Shown: one piece after another, positions 54,811 to 64,000 of the stretch | Layout: the number at the start of each line of letters is the position of its first letter | How positions within the stretch are numbered: position 1 is the stretch's first letter | Source: Buddleja alternifolia | Taxonomy: Eukaryota; Streptophyta; Magnoliopsida; Lamiales; Scrophulariaceae | Direction of reading: 5' to 3' | NCBI GenBank assembly: GCA_019426215.1 | Contig: CM033402.1 | Coordinates: 37,622,657-37,686,656, forward strand | Length of the DNA stretch: 64,000 nt | Translations under genes and position numbers: made by a program | The notes under the pieces: generated by a model | Seen by the model: only the letters and a program-made list of their open reading frames with translations | Database searches by the model: none | What the model was told of the DNA's origin: nothing

Positions 54811-56626
54811 ATAGGCATTACTTAATATTGGAGATTATAGTTAAAGAAACTAAACGCAATTTTAATGTTCGTTTTTTGAACAAATGCTCACATTTACAGA
54901 GTAAACTCCATTCATCTCCCTAACACAAGTGTTCAATCAAGAACCAAACACACACTGACATACACATAAACATGATTTGCAGAAAACATCAAACCAAGAA
55001 ATATGAGCACACCCGAGGTTTCGTACAAATCATATTTTACAGTAGAATTAAATTTAAAAAAAAAAACAGCAAGAAATTCGACCCCTTTATTTCGTCACAT
55101 CTAAGGCAAAACAATCAGAAAGCCGGCTAAATTTACCCTAATATAACGTTTTCTTCATAATTTTCCAGCCGAAACCCCATATCGAAGAAAACGCAAAACT
55201 GAAAGTAATAAAGCAAACAGTCGCAGAAGAAAACCTCAGAAATCACAGTTGACAGATGGAGTTTTCCGTCTTCGGAAATCGGACCCCTAAGGTGAATGAA
55301 CTGAAATGAGTTTGAAGAAAGAAAAGAGGGCGGTGTATGTGGGCAAAGTGAAAATTCAGTTCTGCCACTGAAAAGAATCAAAACGCCGTCGTTTTAGTCC
55401 GCAGGAAAAAGAAAAAAAAAAAAGGGGAAGGATCCAGTGTGGACGCGGGCAACGAATAGGTGTCTGCCTCGCCTCTTATATATACTAGCAACCGCCGCAC
55501 GCGGTCCCCGGGCGCACAATAATTTCAAAATAAAATTAAAAGTTGTCGCATTCGCTCCTATGAGTGAAAATGAAGATATTCATACTAACTTTATATTTTA
55601 TTTCTTTGTAAATTATGCTAAACCATTTACTAAAAAATTTACGAAGTTTCAACAGTGGAGATCAATAATCGCTTCAATCTTGACTAAATCTACAGCAATA
55701 ACAGTAGTATTTGACAATTGTGATGTATGCAGTTCATGCACGTGTATATAGCCATAGGTATAGATAGCATTTTCATTTTGAAATCAATCAATTTTATTTG
55801 TCTAACTTTATAGAGCATGCATTTAAATCTTTTTTTCAAGTTTTGTAGAGTTGGTACATGATTACATTGCACATACAGAAACATATTTCTATAAAAAGTT
55901 TGAAATCGAATAGTATTATAACCTTTAGTCATTCTTAGATAACCCTAGTAAAAATGCAACTAATGGAATATTTCATTGTTCAAAAAATGTTTATTAGATT
56001 TCCTCTTGTATCAGATGTCAGGTTCCAATGAAATCACATATCATGAGTAACAATATCACTCTGCTTCCTTTTTTATTGAGAATGAATCAATAATGCAATT
56101 GATATATGGGATATGGTAGAATGCAATAAAAGGTTGGATTGGATATGTTGTGAGAGAGAATTTATAGAGCACAAAACTGTTTCCAGAAAGTCATTTGCAT
56201 TTCTCGTTACCTGAAAGCTTTAGTCATTAGCTCGTTAATCTCTGTATCAGTTCTGAAATAACCAAACAGAAAAGTTCCATTAGCGTCAAAATATTTCAAA
56301 GAAACTCGATCAAACTTGGGAAATTAACATATACTAACTCTACATACATGTAAGTAAGATAAATTCAAAAAATCATACATACGCGTAGGCTCTGAATGAT
56401 GCTAAAACTCTATTTTATTGGACGCGGTCTTCACCAAACAATATCTAACAACTTGCATAAGTAATTTCAAATCAATGAAAAATTAAAAATCAATTCTTGA
56501 GACTAAATAAATAAAAGGAAATTAACTTGATATGGGGTTTAGCTACTATAACTTAAGATATAAACATAATTTTCTTAAAAAAAATGTAAAATTCAATTTA
56601 GAAGAAAAGAATTGACGGCTGAAATT

Positions 56627-56848
56627 AGGAGGGGATGAGAACCATTGCAGTCCAACTTCATAAAAATTTTGTCGATTCAGGCCTAAAAAGTCATCGTTTT
56701 GCCCTCCTCACATTCTAACTTTGCTTCTTTCACTTTCAGGAGGGGATGAGAACCATTGCAGTCCAACTTCATAAAAGTTTTGTCAATTCAGGCCTAAAAA
56801 GTCGTCGTTTTTCCCCTCCTCACATTCTAACTTTGGTTCTTTCACTTT
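56627..56848. repeat. 111-bp tandem duplication in the Helitron
   Basis: Two adjacent copies (56627-56737 and 56738-56848) beginning AGGAGGGGATGAGAACCATT differ at only a few sites, such as aaaaattttg versus aaaagttttg. Confidence 0.9.
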
Positions 56849-56992
56849 TTCTTTGTTCAGAATCGTCATGGAAACTTAAGAAAAATAGATTGAAAGCCAT
56901 CAAAATCTCTAACTCCTAATGAAAAAAAGAAATTTTTTTACCATGAGAGGCAGAGCCTCCACCATAGAGAATCTTAGATAGGTAAATCAATG

Positions 56993-57162
56993 TATTGTAA
57001 ATATTTTATTTTTGGTAGTTTCCTTGTATAGGTGTTTTACCTTGTATAGGGCTCTAGCATTGCCTGTGTATATATATCTCCTTGTAGTTAGGGTTTGAGA
57101 TAAGTTGTGAATAATAAAATTTCAGCCTCCAAAATATACTTTCTTGCTGCTGCGTTTCTTCA
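56993..57162 (+). repeat. Copia 5' LTR
   Basis: 170 bp, TATTGTAAATATTTT .. GCGTTTCTTCA. The first bases are TATTG rather than the usual TG if the caatg duplication is taken as exact. The TATA-like GTGTATATATAT probably serves as core promoter. Confidence 0.9.
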
Positions 57163-57175
57163 TGGTATCAAGAGC
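57163..57175 (+). other. Primer-binding site (tRNA-iMet type)
   Basis: TGGTATCAAGAGC directly abuts the 5' LTR and is the usual plant Copia primer-binding sequence complementary to the 3' end of initiator Met tRNA. Confidence 0.85.
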
Positions 57176-57282
57176 AGGTTTGGGAAAATCCTAAACTTTG
57201 CTGTCATAGCCTCCATCAATCCCATATTTTTTTAAAGCCGGATCCTTCCATCTGATTCATGGCTGAGAAGAAATAAGTTGAC

Positions 57283-60200
57283 ATGTCGTCTCCATTCTAT
57301 CTATCTCCATCGGATAATCCGGGAGCGGTTATCACTACTTGTGTTTTGAACGGAGAAAACTACGACATGTGGGAAAAGGCTATGATCAATGCTTTAAGAG
57401 CGAAAAATAAATTGGGTTTCATAAACGGAACTCTCCAAAAACCGAAGAATGATATTGTTGAGGCAAACAATTGGGAAGCTTGCAACTCCATGCTTATCTC
57501 GTGGATCTTCAATTCGATCGAAAAATCCATCCAGCCAAGCATTGCATATGAAGAAACGGCAAAGGCGGTATGGGATGATTTGCGGGGACGGTTCTCGGTC
57601 AGCAACGCACCACGTGTTCATGAACTAAAAGGCGAAATTGCTTCCATCCGCCAACAGGGAATGACGGTTATGGGGTACTACACGAAACTAAAAGGGATGT
57701 GGGATGAGCTAAGTAGCTATTCCAAGATCCCAAAGTGTACGTGCGGAGCTTCTAAGGAATTCTTGATCGAACGTGAGGAGGAGAAATTACATTAGTTTTT
57801 GATGGGCCTCGACGATGCCATTTTTGGAACTATTCGCTCACAAATACTTAACATGGATCCGCTACCCACTATCAACAAGGCATACTCATTGATTACGCGA
57901 GAAGAGCGACATCGATCCATTGTTCGTGGCCAAGAGGAGCGTATAGAGAGTGTTGCGCTAGCGGTGCAAACATCGACAAAGCCCAAAACCACATCTCAAT
58001 TTGGGCAGTCGAAACCAAAAAATGGAGAAAAGAAGTGTTCTAATTGTGATAGGCCGGGCCATGAAATTTCAGAATGCTTCGAGCTTGTCGGCTATCCTAC
58101 TTGGTGGAAGGGACCCCGAGGTCGTGAACGAGGTAATCAGCCACGTCGACAATCGAATGGCAATTCTATGGTGTCTCGAAATCAAGGGCAGGCTGTGGCT
58201 TTTCACACGTCAAACAAGAAGTCCGAGGGAACGAGCGCGATACCGGGCCTTTCGGATGATCAATTTCAGAGGTTACTGACCCTACTTGATAACGAGGGTT
58301 CTGATAAGCTCTCCTGTAAGGAACCTAATGATTTTGCATGGGTTTTAGATAGTGGTGCCTCCAACCACATGACGGGTAACATGAACTTTATGACGAATGT
58401 TGAAACCACCACGTCACTTCCTGTTTTCTTGCCTAATGGGGCGAAAATCGATGCATCTAAAAAAGGACTTGTGTTTTTGAGTGAACACATAACCTTGACA
58501 AATGTTTTATATGTTCCTCAACTTGCCTGCAATTTAATTTCTATATGCCAGTTGATTGCTGAATTACACTGTCAAGTTTTATTTATTGACAACTTTTGTG
58601 TAATATAGGACCACACCTCGAGGATGCCGATTGGAGTGGGTGAGCTTCGGAGGGGGGGTCTACTATCTCAAGTGCACAAGGCTACATTCCGCTCTGAAAA
58701 CCGATACGGGAGAGTCCTTCACCACTTGGCATAGACGTTTAGGTCATCAATCTAGTCAGCATTTATCTTTTATTTCTGATGTTCGTAGTATTGGATCCAA
58801 GACTTTAGATGTTTGTGATTCTTGTTTTCGAGCTAAACAAACTCGATCTGTTTTTCCATTAAGTAATAAAGATGCTGAGAATTGTTTTGACCTCATACAC
58901 TGTGATTTGTGGGGATCGTATCGTACATGCTCTAGTAATGGTTCACGTTATTTTCTTACTATTGTAGATGACCACAGTCGTTCCGTTTGGATTTACTTGC
59001 TGAAAGAAAAAAGTGAAGCACGTCGTTTTCTTACTGATTTTTGCAAGCTTATTAGCACTCAATTTGACAAGTCTATTAAACGGATTCGAAGTGATAATGG
59101 ATTGGAGTTTACTTCTATCTTCATGCAAAATTTCTTTAACAAATAGGGAATTGTGCATGAAACGAGTTGTGTGAACACACCTCAACAAAAGGGGCGAGTG
59201 GAACGTAAGCATCGAAATATACTTGAAGTTGCACGTGCTTTACGTTTCCAAGCGAACTTACCCATTCGGTTTTGGGGTGAGTGTGTTTTAACAGTGGTTT
59301 ACTTGATCAATATTACTCCCACCGTTAAGTTGAAAGGAAAATCACCATACGAGGTTCTGCTCGGTATTAAGCCGTCTTATGGTCATGTTAAAGTATTCGG
59401 GTGTTTGTGCTATGCTCACCAATCTCCCAAGTCATTGGATAAGTTTGCCTCGCGTAGTCGGTGATGTATTTTCTTGGGTTACCCCCATGGCAAAAAGGCA
59501 TGGAGACTCTATGATTTGGATCAACGTGTAATGTTTTATTCTCGAGATGTGTCGTTTCATGAGGATAAATTTCCATTTGCAACCACAGGTAATTCGGTAG
59601 ACGTTGGAGTTGTCAATGAGCCTTCAGGCCATAATGGAATTTTTGATGTCTTACGGGGGATGAGCTTGGTGATAAGGAATTAAGGGAGAGTCGAAATTCA
59701 CCTTCTGACCTGCCTTCCACGCCCGAGCGTGGCATCCCTCACGTTCGGGCGCCAGAAGTAGAAACCGAGTCTCCTGGTTTGCAGTCCACGCCCGAGCGTG
59801 GTGTTACTGGCGCTTGGTCGCCGCCAGCAGAGACTGATATTTCTCGACCAGTCCGCGTTACTCGTCCTCCAAGCAAATATTCTGATTATGTTGTATATTC
59901 AGCTGTGATCAAGACTCCAATGAACATTGCAAAACTTGACCCCCCCCCCCGATTGCCATCGACACAATCCGGATCCTCAGGTACGCGTTATCCCTTAGCT
60001 AAATTTGTGTATGTTGATAATTTCTCTTTGAAGCACCAAAAATTCTTGCTTGCTCTTAACTCGACCACTGAGCCTAGGAATTATGCTGAAGCGGTTCAAC
60101 ACGTTGAATGGCGTAATGCGATGTCTCGAGAAATTTCAGCTCTCGAAGCGAATTAGACTTGGACCTTGGAGATGTTGCCGCCTGGCAAGCAGCCCATCGA

Positions 60201-61605
60201 TTGTAAATGGGTCTTCAAGGTCAAATACAATTCCGACGGCACCATTGAACGACACAAAGCACGTTTAGTGGCCAAGGGATTCACACAGATTGAAGGTCTG
60301 GACTTTCATGAGACATTTGCACCGGTGGCAAAGCTTGTTTCTGTTCATATTTTCTTGACTGTTGTCGCGTCTCGTGGGTGGGAGCTACATTAGATGGATG
60401 TAAACAATGCATTTTTACATGGGGATCTAGACGAAGAGGTCTACATGAGGTTGCCCCCGGGCTTTCATAGTGAATATGCTGGACAGGTTTGTCATTTACA
60501 AAAATCTATCTACGGTCTACATTAGGCATCGCGAAATTGGTTCGCAAAATTAAGCAGTGCACTGCAGCGTTATGGCTTCATACAGTCACGTGCTGACTAT
60601 TCACTTTTCACTTACCGGCGCGGTCACTTATTTTTGAGCATACTCGTCTATGTTGACGACATCATATTAATGGGTAATGATTCGGAGGCTTGTACCAATT
60701 TTAAGTCCTACTTGCATAACTGCTTCAAAATTAAGGATCTGGGCACTTTGAAATATTTCTTGGGACTTGAAGTAGCTCGTTCACCTAGCGGGATTTTCTT
60801 ATGTCAACGCAAATATGTTTTAGACATACTTTCCGAAACAGGTTTAAGTGGATGTCGACCAGCTGATACACCCGTGGAACAGGGGCACCAACTTGCTTTA
60901 GCTAATGGAGATTTAGTCAAAGATGTTGCATCTTATCGACACCTTGTTAGATGACTTATCTATCTTACTATTACCAGGCCCGACATCACTTATGCCATTC
61001 ATGTTTTGTCTCAGTTTGCTCATGCACCACGACGTGAGCATTTTGATGCTGCCTTACGAGTTGTACGATATCTCAAAGCACATCCGGGACAAGGAATACT
61101 TCTTCGAGCCGATAGTGCTTTAGTGGTCCGAGCATTTTGTGATTCTGACTGGGCTAGTTGTCCAGTCACTCGTCGATCCATCATGGGATATTATGTTATG
61201 CTTGGTGACTCTCCTATTTCATGGAAAACTAAGAAACAGAGCACGGTTTCGAGATCCTCCGTAGAGGCGGAGTATCGCTCCATGGCAGCGGTAACGAGTG
61301 AAATGATTTGGATTAAGGCTTTCTTGGCTTCATTGGACATTCAACTCCCACAGCTCATGACTTTTTTCTGTGACAGTCGATCCGCTATTTATATCGCAGC
61401 CAACCCGATTTTTCATGAACGTACCAAGCACATTGAAATCGATTGCCATTTCGTTCGTGATCACGTACAATCTGGCACGATTGTCACTTCTCATATTCGG
61501 TCCAATCTTCAACCAGCGGACCTCTTTACCAAGGCGCTCGGGAAACATCAATTCTTGTTTTTACGTGGCAAGTTGGGCATTCATGATTTGCATGCGCCAA
61601 TTTGA
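57283..61605 (+). pseudogene. Copia Gag-Pol polyprotein, decayed
   Basis: Domains in order: Gag (NGENYDMWEKAM onward), CCHC knuckle CSNCDRPGHEISEC (58036-58077), protease DSGAS (58348-58362), integrase with DLWG, RSDNG and GRVERKHR (the D,D,E residues), RT with HKARLVAKGF and YVDD (60649-60660), and RNase H with DSDWA, SVEAEYRSM and DSRSA, then TKHIEID. It ends at a TGA at 61603-61605. Eight in-frame stops break it: TAG at 57793, 58606, 59144, 60154, 60391 and 60523; TGA at 59462 and 60952. Two one-base shifts occur in G runs at 58652-58658 (one extra) and about 59655-59659 (one short). The catalytic residues named are intact. It cannot make a full protein. Confidence 0.95.
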
Positions 61606-61612
61606 GGGGGAG

Positions 61613-61786
61613 TATTGTAAATATTTTATTTTTGGTAGTTTCCTTGTATAGGTGTTTTACCTTGTATAAGGCTCTAGCATTGCCTGTGTATATATATATA
61701 TCTCCTTGTAGTTAGGGTTTGAGATAAGTTGTGAATAATAAAATTTTAGCCTCCAAAATATACTTTCTTGCTGCTGCGTTTCTTCA
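61613..61786 (+). repeat. Copia 3' LTR
   Basis: 174 bp. It differs from the 5' LTR at tataGggctc/tataAggctc and atttCagcc/atttTagcc and by two extra TA units. Confidence 0.9.
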
Positions 61787-62214
61787 CAATGTGATCACTC
61801 ATTCTTCTTTCCCTATCCGGCAACGCGTTCAATCATGTCCACTGTTGGATGGGTAGAAATATGCAACAGACCCCTGGGACAGAGAAGTTGAGAAGACTTC
61901 GGACGAAGTGAAGGAAAACCGCTGCAACGTGGGTTTTTGGTTTTCGATTTGCTATTACATTTTTAACCCTGTGTTTTTGCATTGTTTTGAATCACTTTTT
62001 AAGGGTATTTCTGGAACAAATGCAAAAATGGTATCCGAACTGATTTGGACTTTTGCTATTCTCTTTTTTACCCTTGATTTAGATAGATATATATTACACA
62101 TGTTTGCTTAGTTGTTTAAACTTTTACGGTTGAATTCTGGACAAAATAGTAAAATTATAAGAAATAACCACCATTTGTGAGGTTAAAAAGGCTTTCTTTT
62201 TATAATAGTATAGA

Positions 62215-64000
62215 TGTAGAATTATCCATGGGAGATCCATATTAGGCTCATAGTATCGGTTCCTTACTTTTTTTTTTTCTTATTTGGAGTTTTATAAATT
62301 TTGTATGGCTATAAATAAAAAAATTATCGATTCGGATTTTTCAAATTAGGATATCCCCTTTATTTAGAATTAATTACTCATGAGAGAAAAAATAGGAAAA
62401 AGAAAATAAATATATAATAATAATAGGTTAATTGCAGTTTACCTCTCTATGTAATTCGTAAATAGCTAGCCCCCGTGAAAATAAAAGTACAATTTACCTC
62501 CTTGAGAAAAAAAGAAAGAAGCAATTTAACACCCTACGCGCTCCACTCACCTGTTTTGCAAGTGGTTATACTGCTTGGATTTTTTAGCACAATTTTGCCC
62601 CTAATATTAAATTATTGGATCAAATCTATTAGAAATCAACAGTCAACATTAAATCTCACTATATTCCTTTAACATAATAATAATAATAATCATGGGTCTT
62701 GAGAGATCAATGGCCCATATTTAATACATTATATTTTATATTAAATCTTAATATATAATTATTAAAAAATTATTAATTTATTGTCAATCCATATATTTAA
62801 TGATATATGTGTGTGTGTATCTATACACACGTATTATCTTCATTATCAGGAATAATAGGACAGAGAGGCTCGAAATGACATCGGCGAGCGCCGGAGCCAA
62901 CTCCGGATTCGTCGACGCAAGGAAAATGTGGCGAAGAAGCTCCTTTAACTACTCATCTTCTCAGAAAATCAATTCAGAACACACACTTTGATGTCCGGGG
63001 CTGGAAATGGTGGAAAATGGGGGAGATTATTGTAATTCGAATTCATCATCTTCATTTGTGAGATTATTATTTTTAATCTATTTTCTAATTGAGCATTTGA
63101 TTTTCTTGGTAACATGCTTAGTGTTTGAAAAATTGTTTGAATTATATGTACACTTAGATCTTGTATTTTATTGATTTGTTGTTAGTTAAGGTTAAATCGC
63201 TACTAATTATGGTCTTGCTTAGTAGCAACTAGGGATTAAATATCGTTGAATGTTTAATATTAGATCCTAAAAGAAAAATTAATTAGGTTTAATTTATGCT
63301 AGGTGGATTAACTCTTGATGTCAACTCTCTTCTAGTTATTTATACTTCTTCGTTGATTAATTGAACGACTAGTCTCTAGATACGTTTTAGGAGTTAGGAT
63401 TTATCGATTCGCTACTTGTTGGTAAGTTACACTTAAAAAAAGAGCAAGAGGTATGATATCATTGGTTCTCTTAGTTTGTTACTCGATTAAGATTAATCTT
63501 GTGTAGTTATGATCAAATCTAGATGATGATGGGTAATTACAATTGACCTGGTTTTTCTATTATTGTTTAATTCTCTCATTTAATTACTTATCTCACTTTT
63601 TCTTGCATTTAGTTATCGTACAATTGCAACCAAATCCTCCATTTTATTTCATCATCACAAATAGTTAACATTTATATTTAATCTACATTCATTTGTGTTC
63701 GACCCTTGCTTACCACCATCACAAGTAGGAATCAAGGTAATATTAAACAGTATTTTTGGTATATTATTACACACATAAAAAATACATATAAATATAATAC
63801 ATAACATGGTATAAAAGATACTATGTACATATATTACATATAAATAATAGATACTATGTACATATATATATATATACTAATACAATATGTTGGGTTGGAT
63901 AATCCCTGGGTGACTAACTCAGCGGCATTCAAAAATTTAAAACATAACAATAAAACACCGCGACACGGATTATAATTGGTTCGATTAATCTATTAATTAT
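62215..64000. other. Right flank, repeat-rich, no gene seen
   Basis: At about 62430-62640 the sequence repeats the word order of the Mutator-like element at 18917 (a stretch like 'acaatttacctccttg', then 'gcgctccactcacctg' and 'gcaagtggt'), but no right end was found. A short open frame at about 62876-62991 (TSASAGANSGFVDARKMW..) is unsupported. The rest is AT-rich with TA tracts near 63850-63880. Confidence 0.4.

Larger units (their letters stand above)
49780..55390 (-). ncRNA. Possible spliced transcript upstream of NUP214
   Basis: Three exon-like blocks on the - strand have good splice signals: a first block ending 55235 (TCTGAG|GTTTTC), a 43-bp block 50660-50618 (TTTCAG|GCTTCC .. CCGAG|GTATAA), and a block starting 49948 (TATGCAG|GTTGCACC). 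The first block has no ATG. No frame across the blocks gives a recognisable protein. A CGCCGTCGTTTT motif, common near plant transcription starts, lies at about 55384-55395. The first intron holds the 3 kb hAT. This could be a non-coding RNA, a short peptide gene or chance. Confidence 0.25.
56993..61786 (+). mobile_element. Near-complete Ty1/Copia retrotransposon
   Basis: Target duplications caatg (56988-56992 and 61787-61791) flank LTRs at 56993-57162 and 61613-61786. A primer-binding site TGGTATCAAGAGC (57163-57175, tRNA-iMet type) follows the 5' LTR. The polypurine tract TTTGAGGGGGAG precedes the 3' LTR. One Gag-protease-integrase-RT-RNaseH polyprotein fills the interior in Copia order. 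The LTRs differ by two transitions and one TATA indel, so the insertion looks fairly recent, yet the polyprotein is riddled with stops. It sits inside the Helitron at 55485-62214. Confidence 0.95.
55485..62214 (-). mobile_element. Helitron split by a Copia element
   Basis: On the - strand the element opens TCTATACTATTATAAAAAG at 62214, after a host A. It closes with hairpin ACCGC-gtgcg-GCGGT (55505-55491), 2 nt and CTAG at 55485, before a host T. That is the A|T insertion, TC start and CTAG end of plant Helitrons. After removing the Copia and one target copy it is about 1.9 kb. No Rep/helicase is encoded, so it is non-autonomous. A 111-bp tandem duplication lies inside. The hairpin stem is shorter than usual, which is the weakest point. 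Confidence 0.65.

Noticed and set aside
1..64000. CRISPR arrays, rRNA and tRNA genes
   Set aside because: No regularly spaced identical repeats with unique spacers and no recognisable rRNA or tRNA sequence were seen on reading. A covariance-model tRNA search was not possible here.

Overview
The window is nuclear DNA of a flowering plant, most likely a eudicot. It is AT-rich, its genes have many short exons with GT..AG introns, and it holds plant-type Copia, Gypsy, LINE, hAT, Mutator-like, Harbinger-like and Helitron sequences. I see no bacterial operons, CRISPR arrays, rRNA or tRNA genes.

Two protein-coding genes can be rebuilt exon by exon with every reading phase closing. The first is on the + strand at 2331-8764 (8 exons, 238 aa) and encodes a homologue of the Arabidopsis RGS1-HXK1-interacting protein RHIP1. 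The second is on the - strand at 48954-12674 (17 exons, about 1740 aa over 36.3 kb) and encodes the cytoplasmic-filament nucleoporin NUP214 (LNO1 in Arabidopsis). The two genes converge, with about 3.9 kb between their stop codons. A possible spliced, probably non-coding - strand transcript lies upstream of NUP214 (49.8-55.4 kb), with weak support.

Most of the remainder is transposable elements, often nested. RHIP1 intron 3 holds an antisense, 5'-truncated LINE. NUP214 introns hold: a degenerate hAT (16714-17264); a Mutator-like element with a hAT inside its right end (18917-20787); a chromovirus chromodomain scrap (21029-21181); a Harbinger-like MITE split by two TIR elements (25899-28103); an internally deleted Gypsy element with perfect target duplication (30423-32002); a hAT with perfect target duplication (32957-33571); a 1.9 kb TIR element with duplicated and palindromic interior (37636-39515); several Harbinger-like MITEs; solo-LTR-like remnants; and a TRIM-like miniature Copia (46813-47618).

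Upstream of NUP214 are a Helitron 3' terminus (49144), a 3 kb fold-back hAT with perfect 8-bp target duplication (51636-54615), and a Helitron (55485-62214) split by a near-complete Copia element (56993-61786). The Copia polyprotein carries eight internal stops, all TAG or TGA, all explained by C-to-T change at CAG or CGA codons, although its two LTRs are nearly identical. No wholly new biological system is evident. The best leads are this methylation-like decay pattern, the CCGAACC-repeat hAT family, and the nested Helitron/Copia structure.
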